From assembly GCF_018860965.1 (NCBI RefSeq), contig NZ_JAHKQF010000014.1, forward strand, positions 1 to 40,274: a stretch of 40,274 bases of DNA. The letters run 5' to 3'. The stretch comes from Alteromonas sp. C1M14 (GTDB taxonomy: Bacteria > Pseudomonadota > Gammaproteobacteria > Enterobacterales > Alteromonadaceae). Positions 1 to 9,500 of this stretch are shown piece after piece; within the stretch, counting starts at the first letter, position 1; each line of letters opens with the position of its first letter. A program made the translations under genes and the position numbers. The notes beneath the pieces were generated by a model that searched no databases, had not been told where the DNA came from, and was given only the letters and a program-made list of their open reading frames with translations.

Positions 1-72
1 ACATCTTAATCTCAATATTATGAGATTTATATCAAAATATTGAGATTTACTAGAACGTTTAATTATTAACTT
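1..72. promoter_or_regulatory. Repressor/early operon operator and divergent promoters
   Basis: Seen: half-site AATCTCAATATT at 8-19 and its exact reverse complement AATATTGAGATT at 36-47, plus a third half-site TGAGATT at 21-27. On the plus strand TTGAGA (40-45), 17 bp, TTATTA (63-68) is a sigma70-like promoter whose start would fall at or next to the repressor ATG at 73, so the repressor mRNA may be leaderless. On the minus strand TTGAGA (complement of 10-15, equal to 40265-40270) forms the -35 of the early promoter. Both -35 boxes lie inside operator half-sites, so one bound protein could control both directions. Which protein binds is inferred. Confidence 0.75.
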
Positions 73-942
73 ATGCGTGTATGTAATATGAATGATTTTT
101 CCAGCCGCCTGCAGTGGATGCTGGCAGGCAGAAAAGCAAACCCGTGGGCCAAGAAATTAGGGATATCCAGCGGTTCGGTTAGCCGTATGCTGAATAATGA
201 ACCGCCTGGCACTGAAATATTGACACTGATCATGCGTACCGAGCATGTGAATTTAAGCTGGCTCTTAGGCGGGCACGGAATGCCATTTATGCTGGACATA
301 TACACATGTGCTAGTGAGTTTGAAGATATGTTGAGTGCACATAACCAAGATGCAAATTATGATGCATACCTATGTGACAATCCCAACACCAAACAATTAG
401 CGGTTATTTTGTCTGAGCCTGCGACCTGCACCTTCAAAAATAAAACCATTGAATACAATCACGTTGAAATGCTTCTTGGCCCACGAAGAAATTCAGATAT
501 TGAAGGCATTCTCAATCGCTGCAATGTTCGTTATTTTTCCATGGATGCTTTGAATTTTAAGGCGTTCAGTCGCGGACAGTTTGGTACATACAAGATGATA
601 GACGATGACAATAAATACGCACTAACCCTCACCCCACCACGAATACAAACGCCTGCTTTATCTGCTTCATCAGGCCACGTACTTGTTAAAGGCCGTATTG
701 GAAGCGGGAAATCGTCGCAAGTATTTTATGCATCGACGGGCAAAATAAAATCCTACACATCAAAAGAAAAAGGCGACTTGCTACACACCTTGATTGACGT
801 TGCTGAATCTAACAATATGAAAGATAAGCTGGACCCAGAAACGAAACTGCGCACGCTTTCGTTTCTTGAAAAATCGGGTAAACCACCATCAGAAATAACT
901 AGTGACGATATCCGCTATGCACTGTTAGCGACCATGCATTAA
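73..942 (+). CDS. CI-like phage repressor with N-terminal HTH
   Basis: This 289-residue protein is the only plus-strand gene next to the early operon and is the likely lysogeny repressor. Residues 23-42 form a helix-turn-helix (AKKLGISSGSVSRML), followed by WLLGGHGMP at 63-71, a sequence typical of phage CI-type DNA-binding domains. The C-terminal two thirds does not show a recognisable LexA/S24 peptidase Ser-Lys pair, so induction may not be by RecA autocleavage. Residues 207-214 (GRIGSGKS) match a P-loop pattern but no other ATPase motif is seen. Start is 73, or 88 for a protein beginning MNDFSS; neither has a Shine-Dalgarno sequence, consistent with a leaderless message. Its stop codon overlaps the stop of the convergent holin-like gene within TTAA at 939-942. 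Confidence 0.8.
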   Translation: MRVCNMNDFSSRLQWMLAGRKANPWAKKLGISSGSVSRMLNNEPPGTEILTLIMRTEHVNLSWLLGGHGMPFMLDIYTCASEFEDMLSAHNQDANYDAYLCDNPNTKQLAVILSEPATCTFKNKTIEYNHVEMLLGPRRNSDIEGILNRCNVRYFSMDALNFKAFSRGQFGTYKMIDDDNKYALTLTPPRIQTPALSASSGHVLVKGRIGSGKSSQVFYASTGKIKSYTSKEKGDLLHTLIDVAESNNMKDKLDPETKLRTLSFLEKSGKPPSEITSDDIRYALLATMH

Positions 943-1478
943 CTGCGTTTCGGCGGTCGCTGTCCAAACCACCAGAAGAATATCGTTGTTGCCACATACA
1001 GCATTGTTGCCCAAATATTTGTCGCTGTTTGTAACCGTTCCGCGGCGGCTATTTGGTCTAGGTCACCCAATAAACTATTTGCCGACGCCAGAATGACCGC
1101 CGCTGCAACAGCCATGTACGCAGTTAAACTTGGGCGAATTAATCCACGCAATACATCTACAATACCGAGCGCTGCAATAATCCACGACGGGGCCCCTACA
1201 TCAGGCATATACGATCGTACGTCATGCGAATAACTACTCGTTTGTAGTTCAAATGCACTTTTCTCTGTTTGAGCTGCTGATTCTTGCTGACTGATACTGA
1301 TTGACGCTTGCGCCTCTAACTGCACCATCTGTGCGTCGTGTGCCAGCCTGATATTTTCTTGCTCAAATTCTAATTGTTTAGTTTTGTAGTTAGAAAAACT
1401 CTGTATTGCACTACCCAATAACCCAGTAGCGCCGCCGCTTAACACTGCAGTCAATGTATCGCCAATCCAATCGAGCAT
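939..1478 (-). CDS. Putative holin (GTA-type 3TM holin family)
   Basis: Last gene of the late operon and part of the lysis cassette. The middle is a charged helical stretch; the C-terminal half has hydrophobic segments around WIIAALGIVDVL, the following AYMAVAAAVILASANSLL, and a last IWATMLYVATTIFFWWF, separated by the RPSLT loop seen in the family called holin of 3TMs for gene-transfer release. A holin would permeabilise the inner membrane so that the lysis enzyme can act. The start at 1478 is chosen because GGAGG lies just upstream, whereas the longer ATG at 1496 has no ribosome site. It follows the preceding stop with little or no gap, suggesting coupling. The exact family is remembered, not searched. 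Confidence 0.65.
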   Translation of the reverse strand: MLDWIGDTLTAVLSGGATGLLGSAIQSFSNYKTKQLEFEQENIRLAHDAQMVQLEAQASISISQQESAAQTEKSAFELQTSSYSHDVRSYMPDVGAPSWIIAALGIVDVLRGLIRPSLTAYMAVAAAVILASANSLLGDLDQIAAAERLQTATNIWATMLYVATTIFFWWFGQRPPKRS

Positions 1479-1479
1479 A

Positions 1480-1914
1480 TCAACCCTCCCAGCCATTTGT
1501 AATTTTAATCGTGCCGGCCTTCCCCGCCATAATAGATAACATGTCTCCTACTGCGCGTCTTGTGTCGAAAATTGCACGCTGATCTTGATATATGCCGCTG
1601 CGATATCCAGTCAACACACAACCTAATACTGAGCTTTTAAACCCCTTACTCTTATCACCTGCCCAGGTACCCGCATGAAATAAAATACCGCTACGTCCAG
1701 GCACATTATCAATCAAATACAGATTCGAACGTCCGCCAATGGGCTTGCGCGTTTTGACTAGTCGAATAGGGTATTCCCCAGCCGGAATGCAACTAATGTT
1801 TTGCTGATTATCCCGCCAGGGCAATTCGAGCGTTTGCGCTACCCAGGGACCAATAAATAAATGCCCGGGAGTGCCTTGATCATCTGTACTCAGTCGATTT
1901 ATCCAGAGGTTCAA
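1480..1914 (-). CDS. DUF5675-type protein, putative lysis enzyme
   Basis: A 144-residue protein matching the DUF5675 pattern: LELPWRDNQQNISCIPAGEY at 30-49, NVPGRSGILFHAG at 70-82 and LGCVLTG at 97-103. His80 and Cys99 sit at a spacing like the H...S-x-GC signature of YkuD-type L,D-transpeptidases, so a cysteine peptidoglycan enzyme is a reasonable inference, though no function is established here. It lies between a one-helix coiled-coil protein and a holin-like protein, and no other endolysin is visible in the genome, which makes it the best lysis-enzyme candidate. The start is TTG at 1914, with GGAGG about 8 bases upstream, and overlaps the preceding TGA as TTGA; no ATG lies near the start. 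Confidence 0.6.
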   Translation of the reverse strand: MNLWINRLSTDDQGTPGHLFIGPWVAQTLELPWRDNQQNISCIPAGEYPIRLVKTRKPIGGRSNLYLIDNVPGRSGILFHAGTWAGDKSKGFKSSVLGCVLTGYRSGIYQDQRAIFDTRRAVGDMLSIMAGKAGTIKITNGWEG

Positions 1915-2285
1915 AATTGCGCCTCCACTCGAAACAGCCGATCATTGATTTGCTGCATTGTCGTTTGGTTTTCGCGCATCTGATTTTTCATTTCATCGAG
2001 TTGCTGCTGCCACCGCGCCTGATCACGTGCAGCATCATCAATGGTATAGCGCTTCTGGTTTACCTGATTGAAACTGTTAATCACTGGGGTTATCACGGCC
2101 CGCAGCTCTGCGACTTGAATGTTCAAGTTCTTAACTTCGGCGTTTAGCTGAGTATCGTTTGATTGCATGTCGTTAAAAACAAAATTAACGAGAAACACCA
2201 TTAACGCTAGCACCAGCGTGCCAGAATTGTGGTACAGCCATCCATGTTCGAATGGCATGTGATTTTTATCTGAAGGCGGGATCAT
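1911..2285 (-). CDS. Single-TM coiled-coil protein of lysis cassette (i-spanin-like?)
   Basis: About 124 residues. A short polar N-terminus is followed by one membrane segment (GTLVLALMVFLVNFVF) and then a long charged helical region predicted by eye as coiled coil to the C-terminus. This is the topology of an inner-membrane spanin, and its place as first gene of the lysis cassette agrees, but no outer-membrane spanin lipoprotein is seen, so this is tentative. It could instead be a phage membrane anchor of the XhlA type. The start may be the ATG at 2285 or the GTG at 2288; both lie at the edge of a perfect 12-bp hairpin that also covers the weak ribosome site. Confidence 0.55.
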   Translation of the reverse strand: MIPPSDKNHMPFEHGWLYHNSGTLVLALMVFLVNFVFNDMQSNDTQLNAEVKNLNIQVAELRAVITPVINSFNQVNQKRYTIDDAARDQARWQQQLDEMKNQMRENQTTMQQINDRLFRVEAQF

Positions 2286-2321
2286 CACGATATCCGTTAG
2301 TGAACTATGCGGATATCGTGA
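2285..2321 (-). promoter_or_regulatory. Perfect 12-bp hairpin over the lysis start codon
   Basis: Bases 2285-2296 and 2310-2321 are perfect inverted repeats (arm TCACGATATCCG) with a 13-base loop. In the transcript the 3' arm covers the GGAT ribosome-binding region and reaches the GTG/ATG start. It could delay translation of the lysis cassette or bind a dimeric protein. Confidence 0.6.
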
Positions 2322-2339
2322 ATTATTTATCGATGCAAG

Positions 2340-2356
2340 TTTAGGGCAATAGACTA
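2340..2356 (-). promoter_or_regulatory. Late element copy D (TAGTCTATTGCCCTAAA)
   Basis: One of five copies of TAGnnTnTTGCCCTAAC, read on the minus strand, overlapping the end of the upstream fibre gene and leading into the lysis cassette. The TAGTCT part resembles a -10 box; no good -35 is seen. Confidence 0.6.
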
Positions 2357-3178
2357 AATCGTGCGATAGCGACGTTTAATCACAGTCGCTTTACTTAGTG
2401 GCACATCTTCTGACGCTGTTAATACAAATCCTTTTTCGTCACCCTCGGCATAGCACACAATTGTTAACTCTACGCTGGATGTATTATTAACTGTTAAACC
2501 ACCCAGTTCCGGCACTAAACTGGATCCTCTAATCATACGCCCATCATCTATTGATGATATCTTTGAATTTTCGCCGCTAATGACCTCAACCCGCGTAAAT
2601 CTGGGGTCAGACAAATCCAAATAATCCCCATCCATGGGTAGGCCCGTTGAATCGTCAGGTTTGAATTTGAAAACCTCACGATTCGAGCGCCCCTCGAACA
2701 ATTGTATGTTGCCGTCGTAAATCATTTCAAAATGTTTTGTTTCCAAAGCTTCAAGTAGCGATGTTTCACCAAACATTTCAGCTTCACTGATGTACCCACT
2801 AGTCACGATCGTAATCCCAGTGCTGCCTTCTGCAGCCGCGATTGAACCCTCAGTAAAGTTTAATACCTCGCCATTTATTGTTATCGTTGCAATAGGATCA
2901 AACGGGCCAGTAAAAACAGTTTCTGTTTCCGTCGATATTATGCGCTCATCAACTTGCACTAGCGCATCCCCACCCCTAAGCAACGCGCCATCAGCGCCGA
3001 AAAACACGGGTTGCGCGTCCGACCCGCCCAGCATTATATTGTCATCAATAACAAACGCGCCTTCAATCGTTGATGCAACAGCATGGCTGCCCAAGTCAGC
3101 ATGTGTAATATCGATCACAACTGGATAGCCAACATCTACAGATATTGATTGTGTTGGTTTGGTTACGTATAAAGCCAT
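2354..3178 (-). CDS. Putative tail fibre-associated structural protein
   Basis: A 274-residue acidic protein rich in beta-forming sequence, with no cysteine-rich or membrane segments. It begins ALYVTKPTQSISVDVGYPVVIDI and ends in basic KRRYRTI. It directly follows the SGNH-esterase fibre gene with 9 bases between them and AGGGG upstream of the ATG, so it belongs to the receptor-binding group at the end of the tail operon. It could be a fibre tip, a fibre chaperone or a decoration protein. I do not recognise the family. Confidence 0.5.
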   Translation of the reverse strand: MALYVTKPTQSISVDVGYPVVIDITHADLGSHAVASTIEGAFVIDDNIMLGGSDAQPVFFGADGALLRGGDALVQVDERIISTETETVFTGPFDPIATITINGEVLNFTEGSIAAAEGSTGITIVTSGYISEAEMFGETSLLEALETKHFEMIYDGNIQLFEGRSNREVFKFKPDDSTGLPMDGDYLDLSDPRFTRVEVISGENSKISSIDDGRMIRGSSLVPELGGLTVNNTSSVELTIVCYAEGDEKGFVLTASEDVPLSKATVIKRRYRTI

Positions 3179-3187
3179 AGCTCACCC

Positions 3188-4645
3188 CTATGCATATGCT
3201 AGATCATGCGCAGTTGCACCAACAGTCATTATCGCCCTGTCAAAGCTCGGACTGCCGCCAGTTGTCGAACCGTCGCCGATTAACACCGCCTGCACAAATG
3301 TTGCATCTTCCGGTATGTCCAGACTAATAAATTTCCACACAAAACCTCCGTGACCTTGATCATCATCTCGGCTTGTTGCGGACGCGCCGGTTGTTTGTAT
3401 TTTTACACGAGGGCTAGTTGATGGTGAGCCATTGGGGATAAAGACCCGCGCTGCCAATGTTACCCTGCGACCCCACAGTCGACGAACAAGCGCGGCGGGT
3501 ATAGATTGACTTATATTGTGTGATCCTCCCTCGCCGGTCCATGTCAATTTAATGCTGTAACCATTCATGCTTTCGTAGTTTGCTGTATCCTGCGACGTTA
3601 CCGTATTAACCAGCGTCCAACCGTCCGGTTCATCAGACGTCAGCGCCGAAAAATCACCATTCACCAATAAATTTGCTCGCTCCTCCAATAGCGAGCAGTC
3701 TGAGGATTTTCCCGTTGTTGAATAGTGTTTTTCAACAAGCGCGGGATATATTAGCTCACTGTGACCGAGCGCGTTGGGATGTATATTGTCTTCGTAATAA
3801 GCCACGTCTTTATCTACAGCCATAAAACGTTCATAAGAATTAGTAACATCAGCACCAATTAAAGCGGCCGCTTGAACTATTGCAGCATGCATCAAGTCTG
3901 CATAATCATCATCGCGCCGCGGGTTCTGACCACTAAAAATAACGCCTGCGCCCTCATGCACTTCAAGTATCGAAAGAATACCTGCCAGCATCAGTTGTGT
4001 CCTGCCATCCAATGGATTGGTAGTATCCCATGTGCCGGAATGGCCCAAATTGTGACCATGGTTATAAATTATTAGATCAGCTTTGGGTATCGATTTAACT
4101 GCATCATCAAAAAACTCACCTAGTATGTAATTAGGGCGGCTACCATTGATTGCGGCGTTGTAAACTTTAAGCGTGTTATCGCCCGTACCCGTTTGAATAG
4201 TCTCTGCTGACAAGTATGCGTTTGTCCCCGTATCCCATAGATAATACAATACTGTATACTCTTGGAACTGCGCTGCATACCACTGCGTTATAAGATACAG
4301 CGATTCGTCGGGAGCGTTTCCAGTCGAATCTGAACACATGAATACACACGCATCAGACAGATTGTTTTTCAGTTTTGACAGCAAAAAACCAGCAGCCGAA
4401 GGTGCCGCCGACGTGATCGCACTAACCCCGTCAGCTTGTTCTTTTACTGCATCGGCTGTATCCTTCGCCGTCACTGCCTTGCTATCTGCGGCGGACGCCG
4501 CCTCCGTGACCTCGGCGATAGTATCGATAACACCAGATGGCACCGAACCCTCTGGGATCGTCGCTTCCCCACGGGCAATTTGCGTTGCTTTGCTGATCGC
4601 AGCCTCGAATTCCGCCGAAGTCAGATCTTCTCTAATAGTAGCCAT
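3188..4645 (-). CDS. Tail fibre/spike with SGNH esterase domain
   Basis: A 485-residue receptor-binding protein. Residues 1-80 are alanine-rich and helical, suited to trimeric attachment. Residues about 98-310 are an SGNH/GDSL hydrolase: block I MCSDSTGN gives catalytic Ser107, YNHGHN gives Asn195/Asn199 near block III, and block V DNIHP gives Asp286 and His289. From about 322 a beta-sandwich carbohydrate-binding-like domain begins (NLLVNGDFSAL). The likely reaction is removal of acetyl or other ester groups from surface polysaccharide during adsorption. It follows the beta-helix spike gene, and has a good ribosome site (GAGGAG). Specificity cannot be read from sequence. Confidence 0.75.
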   Translation of the reverse strand: MATIREDLTSAEFEAAISKATQIARGEATIPEGSVPSGVIDTIAEVTEAASAADSKAVTAKDTADAVKEQADGVSAITSAAPSAAGFLLSKLKNNLSDACVFMCSDSTGNAPDESLYLITQWYAAQFQEYTVLYYLWDTGTNAYLSAETIQTGTGDNTLKVYNAAINGSRPNYILGEFFDDAVKSIPKADLIIYNHGHNLGHSGTWDTTNPLDGRTQLMLAGILSILEVHEGAGVIFSGQNPRRDDDYADLMHAAIVQAAALIGADVTNSYERFMAVDKDVAYYEDNIHPNALGHSELIYPALVEKHYSTTGKSSDCSLLEERANLLVNGDFSALTSDEPDGWTLVNTVTSQDTANYESMNGYSIKLTWTGEGGSHNISQSIPAALVRRLWGRRVTLAARVFIPNGSPSTSPRVKIQTTGASATSRDDDQGHGGFVWKFISLDIPEDATFVQAVLIGDGSTTGGSPSFDRAIMTVGATAHDLAYA

Positions 4646-4664
4646 TTTTACTTCTCCTCAATTA

Positions 4665-6557
4665 TTATGATATATCTGCCGACCAATTAAATGATGCATC
4701 GCTGGCCACCCCACCCGGGGCGTATACGCCGATTGAAAATGATGTGCTATTAACGTTTGCAACCCACCACGGATTAGTTGATGCCTCTTGGTTGTTGGGG
4801 GTAACTTGGATATGTCCACGATCTGGTGTAAAAGATAATCCATGATCGACGGTTACTATATTCGTTCCAGCTGAAACTTTGGCGTTACCGACATTTTTAA
4901 CAACGCCGTCAGAAACTATTAGGCCCGCCTCGGTCTGCTTGTTGGGTGTTTGCGATCCGATATAGCTGGTTAGCGGGGCGATAATTGTGCCGCCATTTAA
5001 CACGCTGTATTGCTGATTTCCAGCGTTCGGTCCTGTAATGCTGATACCAGGACACCGAACAATACCTCCGGAATATGCCCCGACTGTTGTGTTCACTGCT
5101 ACATTAGTAAATTCTGCGTTTGTTAGGGTTACCTCGCCGCCAAGGACTGCATTTATCACCACCCCCCCGGGATTGTCACAAATAAACCCGTCAGATTTTA
5201 GAGCCCCACCCTCTGCCTGAACACCTCGGGAACCAAACCCTGACACATCAATATTGTAACCTTCTATCAAACCACCTCGCGCCCATACGCCGTACCGCCC
5301 CGCATTAGTTAAATTTGCATCAGATAAAACAATATAACTGCCATAAAGAGTTTGTACTGCATCTACGCCGGCACCACTAAGATTGCATGCAAGGGCGGCA
5401 ACTAGAGACATTGCACAATACATTGCTGTATCACCAGCTCCTGAAAAATCTGAACCTCGAACATTAAAAACAGAAGAATTTGATGGACGACATCCATATT
5501 TCCCCGCCCCCGAAAAAATAGAATTGCGAGCATAAGCCCATCCATTTACGCCGTACAATCCGCGACCGGTAGCATTTTTGACGCCGCAATAGGGTTTTAC
5601 CCTTGCCTTACCCCCCCATGCAACCATAACACCGTGCTGCTTATTGTAATCAGTGCTCCCAGTTGAATTCATTTTAAACAGGGCTCCAATAATTGGCAGC
5701 TCACCATTGTTTATAGCCAAAAATGCAGGAGTTGAAGCGTAATCTAATGTGGGGTAGCTTTTTACAAGTGAGGCCCTATCAATAACCACTTCACTATCCT
5801 CGGCCTCAATTGTGATCCATGATAGATTTATAGCGTCAACAAAAAGTTGCTCTGTCATGACAAAACCAGATAATAACCTGATCGTCGCGCGGTAGGGTTC
5901 ATTGCCGGAAACCGTATGTGTGCGCTGCTTGCGAGACAATGCTGCAACCGCATCATTGATGGTACTAAAATTCCCTGACGTTCCAACAGTAACAACATCG
6001 TTGGCAATTGAGTTTAAAGATTTATACCTCTCACCGTCTGCCGTAACCAATGTCGTAAAGTCATCATCCAAAGATGCCAAATCTGACTCATCAAGGTAAA
6101 ACAAATCATGGCCGATGCCGGCTGATGAAAAGCCGTTGATCGATACTAGCTTTTTGTTTAAACCTGAATCAATCGCCCTAACATCATTGGCGCTATTCAT
6201 GCGATACAGCAAAGATGAAGCTTGCCCAGATATAAAATTATCGTGACTCTCGATCACATCATCAGTCGCATCAATGAGCGTATTAATAGCATCAATCGCG
6301 CTCAATTGAGCCGACGTGGTTGGTAACGGCACTATCGTAGCAGGGGCATTGTTAACAGCTAGGCCATCCCAGTTTGCTGTCAATTTCACAGTGTTAGCCG
6401 TGGTATCAACACTATCAACAAAACGAGGCCTGTAACCATCTACCCATACCATGCTGCCAGGTATCGCACCAAAAACGCTATCCGTGTTATTGATATACAA
6501 AATATCGCTACCGTTGGCGATTGAAACATCAGATAATTCAAATACGTATGCGCTCAT
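4665..6557 (-). CDS. Tailspike with right-handed beta-helix
   Basis: A 630-residue protein. The N-terminal 190 residues look like an attachment region. From GTSGNFSTINDAVAAL the sequence has the start typical of pectate-lyase-like parallel beta-helix spikes, followed by repeated short beta rungs rich in Gly, Asn and Val (for example FSGAGKYG, DFSGAGDTAMY, NLSGAGVDAVQ). The C-terminal roughly 65 residues (HGLSFTPDRGHIQVTPNNQE) form a separate small domain. It probably binds or cleaves host surface polysaccharide. It lies immediately after the tail-tip gene, four bases from its stop, and is followed by a second enzyme-bearing fibre, suggesting a two-enzyme adsorption apparatus. No catalytic residue can be assigned with confidence. 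Confidence 0.7.
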   Translation of the reverse strand: MSAYVFELSDVSIANGSDILYINNTDSVFGAIPGSMVWVDGYRPRFVDSVDTTANTVKLTANWDGLAVNNAPATIVPLPTTSAQLSAIDAINTLIDATDDVIESHDNFISGQASSLLYRMNSANDVRAIDSGLNKKLVSINGFSSAGIGHDLFYLDESDLASLDDDFTTLVTADGERYKSLNSIANDVVTVGTSGNFSTINDAVAALSRKQRTHTVSGNEPYRATIRLLSGFVMTEQLFVDAINLSWITIEAEDSEVVIDRASLVKSYPTLDYASTPAFLAINNGELPIIGALFKMNSTGSTDYNKQHGVMVAWGGKARVKPYCGVKNATGRGLYGVNGWAYARNSIFSGAGKYGCRPSNSSVFNVRGSDFSGAGDTAMYCAMSLVAALACNLSGAGVDAVQTLYGSYIVLSDANLTNAGRYGVWARGGLIEGYNIDVSGFGSRGVQAEGGALKSDGFICDNPGGVVINAVLGGEVTLTNAEFTNVAVNTTVGAYSGGIVRCPGISITGPNAGNQQYSVLNGGTIIAPLTSYIGSQTPNKQTEAGLIVSDGVVKNVGNAKVSAGTNIVTVDHGLSFTPDRGHIQVTPNNQEASTNPWWVANVNSTSFSIGVYAPGGVASDASFNWSADIS

Positions 6558-6561
6558 CGAA

Positions 6562-9500
6562 TCACCCTATTAGATTTTCGTTGGTCATGATTTCAAGCGC
6601 GTATGACGTTGTGCCTGCTGGTGACCAGTCATAAACTTCGAGTGTGTAGTCATACGTTGTCGCTAAATTTGATGTATCGACGAACGCGGGCGAAAATGCG
6701 CAATGATCCTTTGTTATCCAGTTCACTCCTGGCTCGCCGCCTGGATCAATCTCCGTTCGATTGCACGGCAACGTACCCGACTTTATTACTGTACTGTCGC
6801 GCTTTATCCAATACTGCAGTTCCGTGGGCTCACCATCTAACTGATTAGGCGTTGAATACTGAATCCTGAACACAATCTGGCAATTAATCGTAACCGGTTT
6901 GCCATTCGATACATGCCCAGCAGCTGTCACCGATGTTGTTGTTGATGTGGCATATTTTTGTCGCAGTAATTGACCCTCGAGAAAACTACCTGCAATACCT
7001 CCGTTGGCCTGCGTATCCTTCCACTCATACGCGTTTGATTTGGATAATGCGGCGTAGTTAGGATCACCATTACCATCTACAATTCGGGGGCCGTACCAGT
7101 ACCACACATCATCCGGCCCGAATCCGTCCGGGTCTTCAACTTTCATAAACGAATCACCGATGGTGATACTCTTTGCAGATGTAAGCGTGCCGCTAAACAC
7201 ACCACTGCCAAAAAATTCAAGTTCATTGGTGGATGTGTTCAGCCGCATTGCTTCTCGGCCATCCGAATGTGTGATGTGTAGATTTTCCGTTGCTATGGTT
7301 ACATCGCTAGTTACGCCATCATCGGTACCAAAAATGCCCGTCCATCGTCCTGCAGAGTCAATCACCAGGCGAAACTGCCCCTCCAACCCGCCAGATGCAG
7401 TTTCCAACGCCTGTAAATAGGCATACACGCTCATCGAATCACCGTCTAACGTGTCGACGCTCGTTTCAACCAGCCGTTGAGCCAGGGGCCCATCCACCCA
7501 ATTGCCGAATTCATCTTCATAACCGATTTGGGCGTTGAAATAATCGACAACCTGCGCGTTCACACTGCTGTCACCGACTTGTTCTTTAACTGCGATGATA
7601 TCTAGCCGATTTGCGTGGCTAGCGCTCACTGCTTCGGTAACGTTATAAAGCAGTACACTATAGTCATCACCCAATTCACCTGATTGGGTAGACCATAAAG
7701 ATATATCGCTGGTTACATTATTAATTGTGTCAATAACCGACGCCGGCAAACCTGGCAACATCAAATTCGCCACTTCTTCAGGATCAATCGGCGGCACTTC
7801 AATACCGATCAGATTTGGCACCACGATTTCTTGCCAGGTCGAATCAGGCTGATTTTTATCAATCAACCGGTACCAAACGTAAAGCGTCCCATCTTGTGGT
7901 GTATCGGTTACAGTGATGGTGTCGTTTTTACCCGCTTTGAATGCGTCATCAAATTCATCAGCAAAGTAGTAGCGCCATTCGTAGGTTGCAGTGTTGTTTG
8001 GCAACGTTGGGCCATGAATAATCACGCGACCTGGTAAAACACTGATTGTTGCTGTAGCGCTGTCCGGTGTACTCGTAGCGCCCACGGTAAAATCATGCAC
8101 CGCGGCAACACTGGTTTTTTCAAATCTGTTTTGAGCTGACACAGCGGCCCGATACGTGCCAACATCTAACGTATTAATATCAACTGTGGGATCAACAGGG
8201 TAAAAAACTTTAGACCAACCATCATCTGGCAACCGTGTAATCAGCACTACATATCTGCGCAGGCTTAGGGGGGCATCATGATTCCATGACAAATAACCTT
8301 GCCGGTACCCGTCGTTTGGTGTTGGCGTGTAGTTAACAGCCGACGGGGGGGTGATAACAGTGTTATCAATCGTAGAATTAGGTAATAAGTCTTTTTCAGA
8401 CGGAATAATCGAATCATCGAATATTGATGGCCCAGTCTCTTTTAAAACTAACGTCCATTCCATATTAGAATCATCGAAATCATAGTCCATCACCTCGTAT
8501 TCTTTGCCGATAATACGAGCATCTTCAAAATTCACATTAACGACAGTTCCCGGGGCGCACTTCAACCCTTTCCACCCCACCACAACTTTTAATGTATCGC
8601 CCGTCGACAGTTGTTCCATATAGATGCGGTTTAAACGTTGGCACATGGTGTCTGAGTTTGTATAACCCAGTTCACGGCTATGCATTAAATAGCGTTTGTC
8701 GCGTACGGTTTGGTAATAGGTGCTCTCGATTTCCGTGCATGTGGTCGATTGATAGTATGATTTTGGGTCAACGAATGTTGCTGATACCGCATTACAACGG
8801 TCTTCTAACTCGGTGTAAGGCGTCCTATCTATATCGTAGCCATCAATAAGATCATCATCGGTTAACGTTACTGTTGCAGGCCCACGATATGCCGCCGTTA
8901 GTAAATAAAATATACCCCCAGCTTCGACCCATCGCCCGCCGCAGCTTTTTAGTAGTTCTTCTTCAACCAGACGTTGACCTTTATTTAAGTCAATTACACC
9001 GTTGCAGGTCCATCGCTTCTCTGTATAAGACGTGCCGTCCTTATCTAAAAATGTAACTAGCTCATCGCAAAGGTTTGCTTCATATGCCAAGTTTTGCATA
9101 TCAAACATTTCAACCGGTATTTCATAGTCACCACCAAAACGTTTCCAATGTATATTTATAAGCGCGGCGTTGTCGCTCCACTCCCATGTTGTTTCGTCAT
9201 CAGCTCGATGTGTGCCTGCACCACCTACCGTACTATCCTTGCGAGGATCATAAACAGATATCCCCTTAACCAAGAATTTAACGTCTTGTACGCCGTTCGG
9301 GAACAGCTCTGTATTAATTTCGTATTTGTGGTAGGCGTACGTGATGCCAAAGCCTACAAACGTATTATCAACAGTGGTCATTTCAGATAGTAATGTGGCA
9401 TTGGCGGTGGTTTGGTCCCCAAGCTCCACAAGAATGCGATAACCGTTACCGGTTAAGCTCCCACGCGCTGCACCGTCCAACTGGTAAAGTTCAACCGATT

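Noticed and set aside
6171..6187. Sequence CGCCCTAAC inside the tailspike gene
   Set aside because: Shares nine bases with the late element but on the other strand, inside coding sequence and without the TAnnnT and TTG parts.
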